Assembly: GCF_006965485.1 (NCBI RefSeq)
Contig: NZ_CP041360.1
Coordinates: forward strand, 124,001-188,000
Direction of reading: 5' to 3'
Length of the DNA stretch: 64,000 nt
Source: Spirosoma sp. KCTC 42546
Lineage (GTDB): Bacteria > Bacteroidota > Bacteroidia > Cytophagales > Spirosomataceae
Shown here piece after piece: positions 46,798 through 54,925 of the stretch. Each line of letters opens with the position of its first letter. The first letter of the stretch is position 1. Position numbers and translations under genes: made by a program. The notes under the pieces were generated by a model. That model did not search any database. It was not told the origin of the DNA and saw only the letters and a program-made list of their open reading frames with translations.

Positions 46798-47550
46798 ATG
46801 CGTATTGGTATGCGATGCCCCTTACTTGTTCTGGTACTGATTTTTGCCGGGGAATTGGCGCAGGCACAACTGTATCTTGTTAATGGTAGATGAAGCATCC
46901 GGTATTGATTGGTACCCTGCTTACGGAAACACCAGCGGGCTTGGGTAAGTACCAACTGTCATTTACCCATGAAGATAATGTAGGCTATACGGTAAAGGTG
47001 AGTAGGCGACACCATTACTGTTAAGCTACTGATTACACCTACCGATATAACCCAATGCTCGTTCACAGTTATACAAACGGTGCTCATCAGTTCGGTGGAG
47101 TGTACCCCATTGCTTGGTAGTATTGGCGATTTCGTCTGGAATGACCAGAACAAAGACGGGCAACAGGATTCGAATGAACCCGGCGTTGATGGCGTAATCG
47201 TACGGCTATTACAGGAAACAACTCCCGGTAACTACACCGTCGTTTCGACAACCGTGACCTCAGGTGATGGCGCTTACCTGTTCCCGAGCTTGCCAGAAGG
47301 AACCTATGTAGTTGAATTTGACAAAACAACGCTGCCCGCCAACTTTACCTTAACCACTGTTAACGCATTAGGCGTAACTAGTTCATTGGATAGCGATGCT
47401 GACCCCCTTACCGGACGCTCTGGTTTGATTGCGTTAGTGCCTACGAATCCTGCCCTGCGCGATAGGTTAACAATCGACGCTGGGATTGTTAATTCAGATT
47501 GTCCACCTACTGTGAAGTGCATACCTATTGCGATCAAACGAATTCGATAA
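46798..47550 (+). pseudogene. Broken SdrD-type surface protein gene
   Basis: Three reading frames make pieces of one secreted protein. First, a signal peptide (MRIGMRCPLLVLVLIFAGEL to AQAQLYLVNGR) ends in a stop at 46891-46893. Then, in another frame, GLGKYQLSFTHEDNVGYTVK reads as a repeat-domain fragment. From about 47013 a third frame reads GDTITVKLLITPTDITQ and continues into an SdrD B-like domain: GSIGDFVWNDQNKDGQQDSN, EPGVDGVIVRL, then YLFPSLPEGTYVVEFDK. The gene stops at 47550, far short of the usual size and without a C-terminal sorting domain. It is a truncated adhesin/PKD-type protein relic. Confidence 0.65.
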
Positions 47551-47589
47551 ACAAGCCGTAACTCCGTTTTCTTAACCTAAAAATGTATT

Positions 47590-48000
47590 ATGTCTCCTAC
47601 CGTATTTCTTGAATCACTGAATTCCTTTTTTAATCTGTCTAACGCAATACTCCATCAAACCCATCTTGATAGAAAAAACACGAGTGTTTTGGGCGATATG
47701 GTGGGATTGAGCCACAATAGTGTACGGAATCGATACCGTAATCCTAAGCTTTGGCGCATTAGCGAAATCAAAGTCCTGGCAGATCATTACCATCTGCCCA
47801 CCCGCAGTTGCACGCATATGCATAATACACTGCCGGATTTGGTTGGGTATCTACAGCAATTGCCTTCTCAGGAACGTCGTAAATTTGAGCGGTTGAGCCA
47901 GGTCAAAACGATTAATATGGCAAAGCGCTTAAATGATGACTGGTCACTTCTGGATCTCGAAAAAATACAGAGCGGATTTAAACAGTGGGTTACTAAATAG
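47590..48000 (+). CDS. Small protein with a helix-turn-helix-like segment
   Basis: 136 residues, no signal peptide. DMVGLSHNSVRNRYRNPKLW followed by RISEIKVLADHYHL has the spacing of an XRE-type helix-turn-helix in which the recognition helix reads SHNSVRNR. The C-terminal half is helical (LPSQERRKFERLSQVKTIN). It may be a small regulator. Start is 39 bp after the broken surface-protein gene. Confidence 0.6.
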   Translation: MSPTVFLESLNSFFNLSNAILHQTHLDRKNTSVLGDMVGLSHNSVRNRYRNPKLWRISEIKVLADHYHLPTRSCTHMHNTLPDLVGYLQQLPSQERRKFERLSQVKTINMAKRLNDDWSLLDLEKIQSGFKQWVTK

Positions 48001-48034
48001 CTGTTTATCAGAAAGCTAACTAAAGTAAGTTCTG

Positions 48035-48098
48035 TAGATTCTCGTGAATGCCGTTGATTCTTTATTGGTTGATTATCAGCATGGTTCATGAGAATCTA
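48035..48098. repeat. Inverted repeat between convergent genes
   Basis: TAGATTCTCGTGAA (48035-48048) pairs with TTCATGAGAATCTA (48085-48098) with one wobble. It lies between the small regulator and the LysR gene and may end both transcripts. Confidence 0.55.
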
Positions 48099-48119
48099 TA
48101 GAAACTAGTTTGGGAAACG

Positions 48120-49031
48120 CTAGGATTGCGTCTTGAATGCATTGGCTAAGGCCTGCAAGGTTGGACTAAGATTGGATAGCTTGTAGCAGATAGCGGCATT
48201 GATGACAACCTCCGTGAGGGGTGATCCATCCGCATTGACCAGGTCTTTACAAACGACACCCGGAATAGCGGAGGTATCAAAAAAGGTAGGTACTACGGCA
48301 ATCCCAATCCCTAAACTGACCAGCCCACTGAGTAATTCGATTGACGAAACCTCCTGAACGATAGCGCCTTCCCGGCTGAATCCGGCTTTTTTACACATTC
48401 GCTCAATATCATCGTAAACGGTGTGAATGGCTCGGTTAATATCTACCCATTTTTCATCCCTGAGTTGATCAACAGTGAGTATATCCTTATGGGCGAGCGG
48501 ATGGTTCCTGGCTAACATCACTTTAAGATAACCCGGTTTTAACGCAATGCCATCCAACTGATTGTAGTGGAAAGGCAGCAACGTTACCCCCAGATCAAGT
48601 TGCCCATCCATCAGAGCATCCTGCACCGCCAAGTGAGTTGGGAACTCAATGATTTTTAGATCTATATCCGGAAAACGTTGCGAGCAAACGGTCAGAATGT
48701 CCAGAATTCGGCTCCTGATCATCATTCGGTAGGTACCCAATTTTATTTCTTTCTGAGTCAGCCCAATTTTCCGGGTAGCCTCAATGGCCTTTTCTGAGGC
48801 CTGTAAAATCTTTCTGGCCTCCTGTAAGAAAAACGATCCAGCTTTAGTGAGCTCAACTTTACGAAGCAACCTGCGTTTCTCCCGTAAAAATAGTTCTACG
48901 CCCACTTCCGCTTCCAATAGCTGGATTTGTTGACTAAGAGCGGGTTGTGAAACGGAAAGCTTGTGAGCTGCCCGGCCAAAGTGCAATTCTTCCGCAACAG
49001 CCACATAATAGCGTAATCGCCTTAGCTCCAT
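48120..49031 (-). CDS. LysR-family transcriptional regulator
   Basis: 303 residues. The N-terminal winged helix is plain (MELRRLRYYVAVAEELHFGR, HKLSVSQPALSQQIQLLEAE), followed by a periplasmic-binding-type effector domain (KLGTYRM... VVPTFFD). It resembles the CatM/BenM group that senses aromatic catabolites. It is divergent from the DUF3237 gene and the whole phenolic-degradation run, so it is the natural activator of that run, probably answering to a CoA-thioester or aromatic intermediate. Confidence 0.93.
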   Translation of the reverse strand: MELRRLRYYVAVAEELHFGRAAHKLSVSQPALSQQIQLLEAEVGVELFLREKRRLLRKVELTKAGSFFLQEARKILQASEKAIEATRKIGLTQKEIKLGTYRMMIRSRILDILTVCSQRFPDIDLKIIEFPTHLAVQDALMDGQLDLGVTLLPFHYNQLDGIALKPGYLKVMLARNHPLAHKDILTVDQLRDEKWVDINRAIHTVYDDIERMCKKAGFSREGAIVQEVSSIELLSGLVSLGIGIAVVPTFFDTSAIPGVVCKDLVNADGSPLTEVVINAAICYKLSNLSPTLQALANAFKTQS

Positions 49032-49046
49032 CGGTACGTTTAGTCC

Positions 49047-49063
49047 AATAAGTTTTTCTTATT
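49047..49063. promoter_or_regulatory. Candidate LysR operator
   Basis: AATAAG-N5-CTTATT, a perfect 6-bp dyad, lies 15 bp before the LysR start in the 127-bp divergent region. LysR proteins usually bind interrupted dyads that contain T-N11-A and repress their own gene from such a position. The function is inferred from placement and symmetry. Confidence 0.35.
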
Positions 49064-49158
49064 ACAAGATTACAAAAAACGATTAGACTTTAGCTTTATT
49101 TTTTTAGATTATTGTAAGCTATTGGTGGTTGTAAACGACTACCTCCTTTTGACTTCAC

Positions 49159-49704
49159 ATGATAAGTCATCTACTTAAATCGGGATGCATATTTATTCTG
49201 CTGATTACAATCAGTAGGTATACGGCAGCGCAAAAGTCGGATAGCCCACCCGCGCCGGGATTGTCGTTTGTTGGTCAATTGAACGTGAAAGTAGGTGCAC
49301 CTTATGTGGTAGGCGAAACCCCGCATGGTCTACGCCGGATTATTCCGATCCTTGGCGGCACCGTTGATGGCCCCAATCTAAAAGGCGAAATCCTGAGCGG
49401 TGGAGCCGACTGGCAAATTGTTCGGAAAGATGGGGTAGCCGAACTGGAAGCCCACTATCAGTTTAAAACCGACGATGGCGTTATTATCTATGTCAAAAAC
49501 GTGGGCTTGCGTGTTGCCACGCCCGAAGTAGCCGCCCGTATAGGCCGGGGTGAACAGGTAAGTCCAACAGAATACTATTTCCGGGCCGTTCCCAGGTTTG
49601 AAGCACCACCTGGAAAGTACGACTGGATGAACAACGCGATTTTTATCTGTACGGCCTTTCGGAACCCGGAAACCGTAGTTATTCAAGTTTGGAAGGTCCT
49701 TTAA
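49159..49704 (+). CDS. Secreted DUF3237 protein
   Basis: 181 residues with a signal peptide ending near YTAAQ. The mature part matches DUF3237: LSFVGQLNVKVGAPYVVGET, GLRRIIPILGGTVDGPNLKG, GGADWQIVRKDGVAELEAHY and YYFRAVPRFE. The family has no established activity and is most often cytoplasmic, so the export signal is notable. It is the first gene of the LysR-controlled run, ending 32 bp before the crotonase. Confidence 0.88.
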   Translation: MISHLLKSGCIFILLITISRYTAAQKSDSPPAPGLSFVGQLNVKVGAPYVVGETPHGLRRIIPILGGTVDGPNLKGEILSGGADWQIVRKDGVAELEAHYQFKTDDGVIIYVKNVGLRVATPEVAARIGRGEQVSPTEYYFRAVPRFEAPPGKYDWMNNAIFICTAFRNPETVVIQVWKVL

Positions 49705-49736
49705 TCGCTTCTTTACCTCTTTATCTTACTTTCCGC

Positions 49737-50513
49737 ATGGCTGATCAGTCGAAATGGCTAAACGTTGAGGAACGAGACGACCTCCTGCTGGTTCAACTTA
49801 CCCGACCCGAAAAACGGAATGCCATCAATGACACCCTGTTGCTCAGTCTGGAGGCTGTTTTTTCGACGGTTCCGGAAGGCGTAAAATGCGCTGTTCTGTA
49901 TGCTGAAGGTCCACATTTTAGTGCGGGGCTTGATCTGTCGGAGTTACAGGAGCGGGATGTGATCGAGGGTCTGCACCATTCGCGGATGTGGCACCGGGTG
50001 CTGGATCGTATTCAGTTTGGTACAGTGCCGGTAGTGGCCGTGCTGAAAGGAGCCTGTGTGGGCGGTGGCCTCGAAATCGCTTCGGCCTGCCATATCCGGG
50101 TTGCTGAACAGAGCACATTTTATGCCTTGCCGGAGGGTCAGCGAGGCATTTTTGTAGGCGGTGGTGCTTCCGTCAGACTGCCGAAGCTGATTGGGATGGC
50201 GCGGATGGCCGATATGATGTTCACCGGTCGGGTTATTTCGGCCGATGAAGGCATCTGGATGGGCCTCTCACAGTATCTGGCGCTTGACGGCGACGGGCTG
50301 ACTAAAGGGATTGAACTGGCTACCAAAATTGCCCAGAACGCGCCCATGACCAATTACGCCCTGATGCATGTACTACCCCGCATTGCCGATTCGACCCAAT
50401 CGGAAGGGCTATTGCTCGAAAGCCTGATGGCCACCATCGCGCAATCATCGCCGGAGGCCAAGCAACGGCTCCGTGATTTTTTGGAAGGACGAGCGAAAAA
50501 AGTTGGAGAATGA
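49737..50513 (+). CDS. Crotonase-family enoyl-CoA hydratase/lyase, probable hydroxycinnamoyl-CoA type
   Basis: 258 residues from MADQSKW; the frame opens 48 bp earlier inside the previous gene's end. Crotonase features: CoA pocket EGPHFSAGLDL, oxyanion glycines GACVGGGLE and both catalytic glutamates (GGLEIAS and LPEG). In feruloyl-CoA hydratase-lyase these residues add water to the side chain and release vanillin and acetyl-CoA. The feruloyl-CoA synthetase-like ligase directly downstream supports that role; ordinary enoyl-CoA hydration cannot be excluded from sequence. Confidence 0.85.
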   Translation: MADQSKWLNVEERDDLLLVQLTRPEKRNAINDTLLLSLEAVFSTVPEGVKCAVLYAEGPHFSAGLDLSELQERDVIEGLHHSRMWHRVLDRIQFGTVPVVAVLKGACVGGGLEIASACHIRVAEQSTFYALPEGQRGIFVGGGASVRLPKLIGMARMADMMFTGRVISADEGIWMGLSQYLALDGDGLTKGIELATKIAQNAPMTNYALMHVLPRIADSTQSEGLLLESLMATIAQSSPEAKQRLRDFLEGRAKKVGE

Positions 50514-50621
50514 AACAGGTATACGGTTTATTGTTTTCGGTGGCTACTACGCCACATCCTCAGTCTGTGAGGATACAGAATCATTATAAACCTCAAACCG
50601 TAAACCAAAAATCATATACCA

Positions 50622-52448
50622 ATGTCTTTTAAACAGATAGCTTTCGGTCCAACCAAAACCCACAAGACGATTCATCCCGACGGGTCAACCCGATTGCGGC
50701 TGGATCAACCGTTGGGTTCGTATCCCGAGAAGCTGACGGAAAAGCTGGTTTATTGGGCACAAATCCAACCGGATCACACATTTCTGGCTCGGCGGGATGC
50801 GTTTGGGGAGTGGGTTCGGTATTCGTATAAACAAACACTCGATGCCGTCAGGGCGATTGCGCAGTATTTGCTGGATCAGAAGCTGGGGCCGGATGATACG
50901 ATCGTTATTTTGTCCGAAAACAGCCTTGAACACGCATTACTGGCCTTAGCTGCGGTTCACGTAGGGATCACCTATTCGCCGATTTCGCCCGCCTATTCGC
51001 TGATGTCGAAGGATTTGGGGCGCTTGCAACACTGTCTGGAGTGCATGACGCCAAAGGTCATTTTCGCGCAGGATAGTCGGGTTTACAGTCAGGCATTGGC
51101 ACTAGCGAAGTCGTTGTTTCCGGAGGCTGTTAGTAGTTCGACAGATTCGGGCAGCGAAATCAACTTTGCGGAAATACTCCAAACAATACCTACTCCGGCT
51201 GTTGAACAGGCATTTGCCAACGTGAAGGCCGATACGGTTGCGAAAGTCCTGTTTACGTCTGGCTCAACCGGGCTGCCGAAGGGCGTCATCAACACGCAGC
51301 AGATGTGGTGCGCTAACTTGCAGCAGATCACGCAGGTGTTTCCGTTTATGATGACCGAGCCACCCGTAATGATCGACTGGCTTCCCTGGAATCATACCTT
51401 CGGAGGTAACCATAACGTTGGGCTGGCCCTTTATAACGGCGGAACGCTTTACATTGACGATGGCAAGCCGACGCCCGCAGGCATTGAAACGACGGTGAAG
51501 AACTTACGGGAGATTTCGCCGACCGTTTACTTCAACGTACCAAAAGGGTTTGAGATGCTTATTCCCTATTTCGAACGCGAACCCAGGCTTCGTCAAACTT
51601 TTTTTGCCCGGATGAACATGCTGTTTTATGCGGGGGCTAGCCTGGCGCAACCCATCTGGAATCGCTGGGAGGAGTTGGCAGTTGAAACCATCGGCGAGCG
51701 AATTCCAATCATCACGGGGCTAGGCTGTACCGAATCTGGGCCATCAGCCTTGTTTGCCAACTGGGGTGGTAGTTTTTCGGGCTTGCTGGGCGTACCCGTA
51801 GCGGGCATGGACGTGAAGCTAGTACCCGACGGCGATAAACTCGAAGCTCGCTACAAAGCGCCTAACGTCACGCCTGGTTACTGGCGAAATGCCGAAGCCA
51901 CGCAAAAGTCGTTTGATGAGGAAGGCTTCTACCAAACCGGCGACGCCGTAAAATTCCTCGACGAGAGTAATCCTGATAAAGGCCTTGTCTTTGATGGCCG
52001 TATTGCCGAAGATTTCAAACTCTCGACCGGAACTTGGGTCAATGTGGGCATTCTGAAAGCTAAAGTCATAGCGGCCGGTTCACCCATTGTGCAGGATGTA
52101 GTGATTGCCGGTCTCGACCGCCATTATGTTGGAGCTATCCTGTTCCTGAATGTTGATGCCTGTCGAAAACAGACTAATCTTGGTTCCGAGGCAGCATATG
52201 CCGATGTACTTCGGCATCCCACCATCAATGATTTTGTGAATGAATTGCTGATCCGGCTTAACCAAACCGCTAAAGGTACCTCTGATCGGATTGAACGGGC
52301 CGTTGTTGCGCTTGATCCGCCCTCCATCGACCTGGGTGAGATTACCGACAAAGGTTCGCTGAATCAGCGGGCTATTCTGAAATATCGAACACAATTGATA
52401 GACGAGCTTTACCAACCTATGAACAGTGCCCACTTCCCGAAAAGTTAA
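50622..52448 (+). CDS. Feruloyl-CoA synthetase-like ligase
   Basis: 608 residues, long for an acyl-CoA ligase and in the range of FCS-type enzymes. Adenylation motifs: LFTSGSTGLPKGVINTQ, DWLPWNHTFGG, GLGCTESGPSA, YQTGDAVKF and FDGRIAEDFKLSTGTWVNVG. The last motif (KLSTGTWV in place of the usual KxxGxKI/V) is characteristic of feruloyl-CoA synthetases. It should activate a hydroxycinnamic acid with ATP and CoA, producing the crotonase substrate. 108 bp after the crotonase and 27 bp before the methyltransferase. Confidence 0.88.
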   Translation: MSFKQIAFGPTKTHKTIHPDGSTRLRLDQPLGSYPEKLTEKLVYWAQIQPDHTFLARRDAFGEWVRYSYKQTLDAVRAIAQYLLDQKLGPDDTIVILSENSLEHALLALAAVHVGITYSPISPAYSLMSKDLGRLQHCLECMTPKVIFAQDSRVYSQALALAKSLFPEAVSSSTDSGSEINFAEILQTIPTPAVEQAFANVKADTVAKVLFTSGSTGLPKGVINTQQMWCANLQQITQVFPFMMTEPPVMIDWLPWNHTFGGNHNVGLALYNGGTLYIDDGKPTPAGIETTVKNLREISPTVYFNVPKGFEMLIPYFEREPRLRQTFFARMNMLFYAGASLAQPIWNRWEELAVETIGERIPIITGLGCTESGPSALFANWGGSFSGLLGVPVAGMDVKLVPDGDKLEARYKAPNVTPGYWRNAEATQKSFDEEGFYQTGDAVKFLDESNPDKGLVFDGRIAEDFKLSTGTWVNVGILKAKVIAAGSPIVQDVVIAGLDRHYVGAILFLNVDACRKQTNLGSEAAYADVLRHPTINDFVNELLIRLNQTAKGTSDRIERAVVALDPPSIDLGEITDKGSLNQRAILKYRTQLIDELYQPMNSAHFPKS

Positions 52449-52475
52449 CTTTTCGGGAAGTTTTAACCCCAAACC

Positions 52476-53591
52476 ATGCTGATGAAAACTCCTCCTTTTC
52501 GTGCCGACCACGTTGGCAGTTTACTGAGAACCCCCGAAGTCAAAGAAAATCGCCTGAAATGGAAAAAAGGCGAGATTTCTGCCGAAGAACTACGGGCGAT
52601 TGAAGACATGGCGATTGCCGAAACCGTTAAAAAACTTGAGTCGACCGGCATGCGCTCCATTACGGATGGCGAGTTTCGGCGAGATTATTTTCACCTCGAT
52701 TTTCTGAAAGAATTATCGGGTGTAACCGTTACCGGTGGTATTGACGCGAACCCCAACGCCAAAGTGGCTGCCGATGGGTTTACACCCCCGGTCCTGAGCG
52801 TGACGGGTAAACTCAAACACGTGAAGGATATTCAGGTCGCTGATTTTAACTTCCTGAAATCGGTGGTGACCCAAACACCTAAGGTATCTATTCCTTCACC
52901 GACGATGATTCACTTTCGGGGTGGGCGCAAATCCATCGACATTAATTCGTACCCGGATATGGATGAGTTCTTCCATGATTTGGCCGTGGCGTATCGGGAG
53001 GAAATTGACCATTTATATAAAGCTGGCCTTCGATACCTGCAATTGGATGATACCAACCTGGCCTACCTCTGCGACCCTAAAATGCGGGCTGCTGCCGTCG
53101 AACGGGGCGAAGACCCGAATGAGTTGCCCCGAACCTACGCTGCCCTGATCAATTCAGTCATCGACAATCGTCCTGACGATTTGACGGTGGGTATTCACCT
53201 ATGCCGGGGCAACTACCGGAGCACCTGGTTTGCCGAAGGGGGCTATGAACCGGTGGCCGAAGTGCTCTTCAATGAGATTAACGTCGACGCTTATTTTCTG
53301 GAATACGATGACGAACGCTCGGGCGATTTTGCACCCCTGCGATTCGTACCCAACGACAAGATGGTTGTGCTGGGCATTGTGTCATCGAAAACACGCGAAC
53401 TGGAAGACATCGACGACCTCTGCAAACGCATTGACGAAGCGGCCCAGTACATGCCGCTCTATAACCTGTGCGTCAGTCCACAATGCGGGTTTTCGTCAAC
53501 CCACCACGGCAACGACCTAACCCACGACGATCAATGGAAGAAACTAGAGTTGGTTGTGAATACAGCCGTGAAGGTGTGGGGAACGGCGTAA
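52476..53591 (+). CDS. MetE-core (cobalamin-independent) methyltransferase
   Basis: 371 residues: the C-terminal catalytic half of MetE only, like YxjG/core-MetE proteins. Visible zinc ligands are H and C in GIHLCRGN, Glu in FLEYDDERSG and Cys in SPQCGFSS. N-terminal RADHVGSLLRTPEV and YLQLDDTNLAYLC are family hallmarks. These enzymes move methyl groups from folate or other donors to thiols. Placed directly after the feruloyl-CoA ligase, it may accept methyl groups removed from methoxy-aromatics or act on them itself; a generic methionine-synthesis role is the alternative. A second ATG lies 6 bp in. Confidence 0.85.
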   Translation: MLMKTPPFRADHVGSLLRTPEVKENRLKWKKGEISAEELRAIEDMAIAETVKKLESTGMRSITDGEFRRDYFHLDFLKELSGVTVTGGIDANPNAKVAADGFTPPVLSVTGKLKHVKDIQVADFNFLKSVVTQTPKVSIPSPTMIHFRGGRKSIDINSYPDMDEFFHDLAVAYREEIDHLYKAGLRYLQLDDTNLAYLCDPKMRAAAVERGEDPNELPRTYAALINSVIDNRPDDLTVGIHLCRGNYRSTWFAEGGYEPVAEVLFNEINVDAYFLEYDDERSGDFAPLRFVPNDKMVVLGIVSSKTRELEDIDDLCKRIDEAAQYMPLYNLCVSPQCGFSSTHHGNDLTHDDQWKKLELVVNTAVKVWGTA

Positions 53592-53613
53592 ATATGGTTT
53601 CGTTACGTGGTTT

Positions 53614-53693
53614 TCTGTCATTCCGACGTCAGGAGGAATCTCAAGCTTGAATTATGTGAGACTTGAGATTCCTCCTGACGTCGGAATGACAGA
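53614..53693. repeat. Perfect 32-bp inverted repeat
   Basis: The arms 53614-53645 and 53662-53693 are exact reverse complements around a 16-nt loop. Arm core: GTCATTCCGACGTCAGGAGG. It lies between the methyltransferase and hydrolase genes of the same strand, where a strong hairpin could stabilise or attenuate the shared transcript. I recall similar palindromes dispersed in related genomes but cannot check copy number. Confidence 0.92.
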
Positions 53694-53721
53694 AATTCTC
53701 AAAGTTCAATCCTTTAAAAAC

Positions 53722-54849
53722 ATGAAACGTTACTTCGGCCTCCTAATCACCTTAAGCTTCATATCCCACGCCTTTGCCCAGAATCCCGTTGCCAAAATCG
53801 ACTCGGGTAGCATCAGCGGAGCCAGGTACGTTATCCTTTTTCCCGAAAACTGGAAAGGGAAGCTGGTGATGTACGCCCATGGCTATGAATTTATGGGCGC
53901 TAAACCCCGGCAGAGTCAAAACCCAGGTTTCGCCAAAAATATGAAGCCGTTTCTGGATCGGGGATTTGCGGTGGCCGCGTCGGATTATCAATATCAGGGA
54001 TTTGCCTTGCCGCAAGGTGTAGACGATACCGAAGCCCTCCGGCAGTTGTTCGTAAAAACGTACGGTAAACCAGATACCACCTATATGGTTGGGCATTCGA
54101 TGGGCGGTGGCGTAACATTTGCGATGCTCGAAAACTTTGGATCGAATTACAACGGCGGTTTGCCACTTTGCCCTCTATCGAGTCGACCGTATCTGCAATG
54201 CCGGAAAGAGTTTGATATGTACGCAACCTTCAACGGGTTGTTTCCAGGTATTGTAACGTCGTTGACTGAGATTTTCGATCTAGCGAAGCCTTATCAGGCC
54301 CAGCCACAACAAGCCATGGTGGCCCGCGCTACGGCGATTAAAAAGGCGATTTTAGCTAAAGACTCGACGCTGGCGATTGCCTTTGCCAAGCGTTTTGACC
54401 TAAAACTGGACGACCTGCCGTTTTCACTGTTTTTCAACGAGAATGTGCTGCGCGACCTTGCCCAGAAAGCCAAAGGTAATCCATTCGATAATACGAATAC
54501 CCTGTACAGCGGCTTTCCAAATAATCTGGACGTTAATCAGAAAGCTGAACGCCTTAAGGCGACGGTCAATCCTAACGTTCTGTTTGCTAAATATGATCGA
54601 ACGGGTAACATTAACAAACCGGTGGTGGTCATGCACACGATTTACGATCAGCTTATTCCGCCAACGTACGGCGTTGTTAACATCGAAAACATGGTGCATC
54701 AGCAGGGTAAGGATCAATACTTTACCGTCAAGTATACCAACGGGCAAGGGCATTGTAATTTCACCCCTCAGCAAACGGCTCAGGCATTCGACGCGCTCCG
54801 GAACTGGGTAAAAACAGGAGCTAAACCAACGGCTGGATTTCTGAATTAA
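53722..54849 (+). CDS. Secreted alpha/beta hydrolase
   Basis: About 375 residues from MKRYFGLLITLSF; the longer open frame runs back through the palindrome and is rejected. A signal peptide ends near HAFAQ. Catalytic triad candidates: Ser in GHSMGGG, Asp in YDQLIPP and His in GQGHCNF. It should hydrolyse an ester in the periplasm or outside. In this operon a natural role is release of hydroxycinnamic acids from plant wall esters, as a feruloyl esterase would; the sequence does not prove it. Confidence 0.82.
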   Translation: MKRYFGLLITLSFISHAFAQNPVAKIDSGSISGARYVILFPENWKGKLVMYAHGYEFMGAKPRQSQNPGFAKNMKPFLDRGFAVAASDYQYQGFALPQGVDDTEALRQLFVKTYGKPDTTYMVGHSMGGGVTFAMLENFGSNYNGGLPLCPLSSRPYLQCRKEFDMYATFNGLFPGIVTSLTEIFDLAKPYQAQPQQAMVARATAIKKAILAKDSTLAIAFAKRFDLKLDDLPFSLFFNENVLRDLAQKAKGNPFDNTNTLYSGFPNNLDVNQKAERLKATVNPNVLFAKYDRTGNINKPVVVMHTIYDQLIPPTYGVVNIENMVHQQGKDQYFTVKYTNGQGHCNFTPQQTAQAFDALRNWVKTGAKPTAGFLN

Positions 54850-54850
54850 A

Positions 54851-54921
54851 GAGTGAAAGAGCGAAAGACTGAATGAGTGGCATAATCGCTCTTTCAGTCT
54901 TTCACTCTTTCGCTCATTCAC
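54851..54921. repeat. Imperfect inverted repeat of GAAAGA/TCTTTC units
   Basis: Purine-rich 54851-54879 (GAGTGAAAGAGCGAAAGACT...) can pair imperfectly with pyrimidine-rich 54887-54921. It fills the gap between the hydrolase stop and the next start at 54926, and can fold into a long hairpin. Confidence 0.6.
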
Positions 54922-54925
54922 TTAC

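Noticed and set aside
53647..53721. Upstream extension of the secreted hydrolase
   Set aside because: The extension is translated palindrome; the internal Met gives a proper signal peptide.
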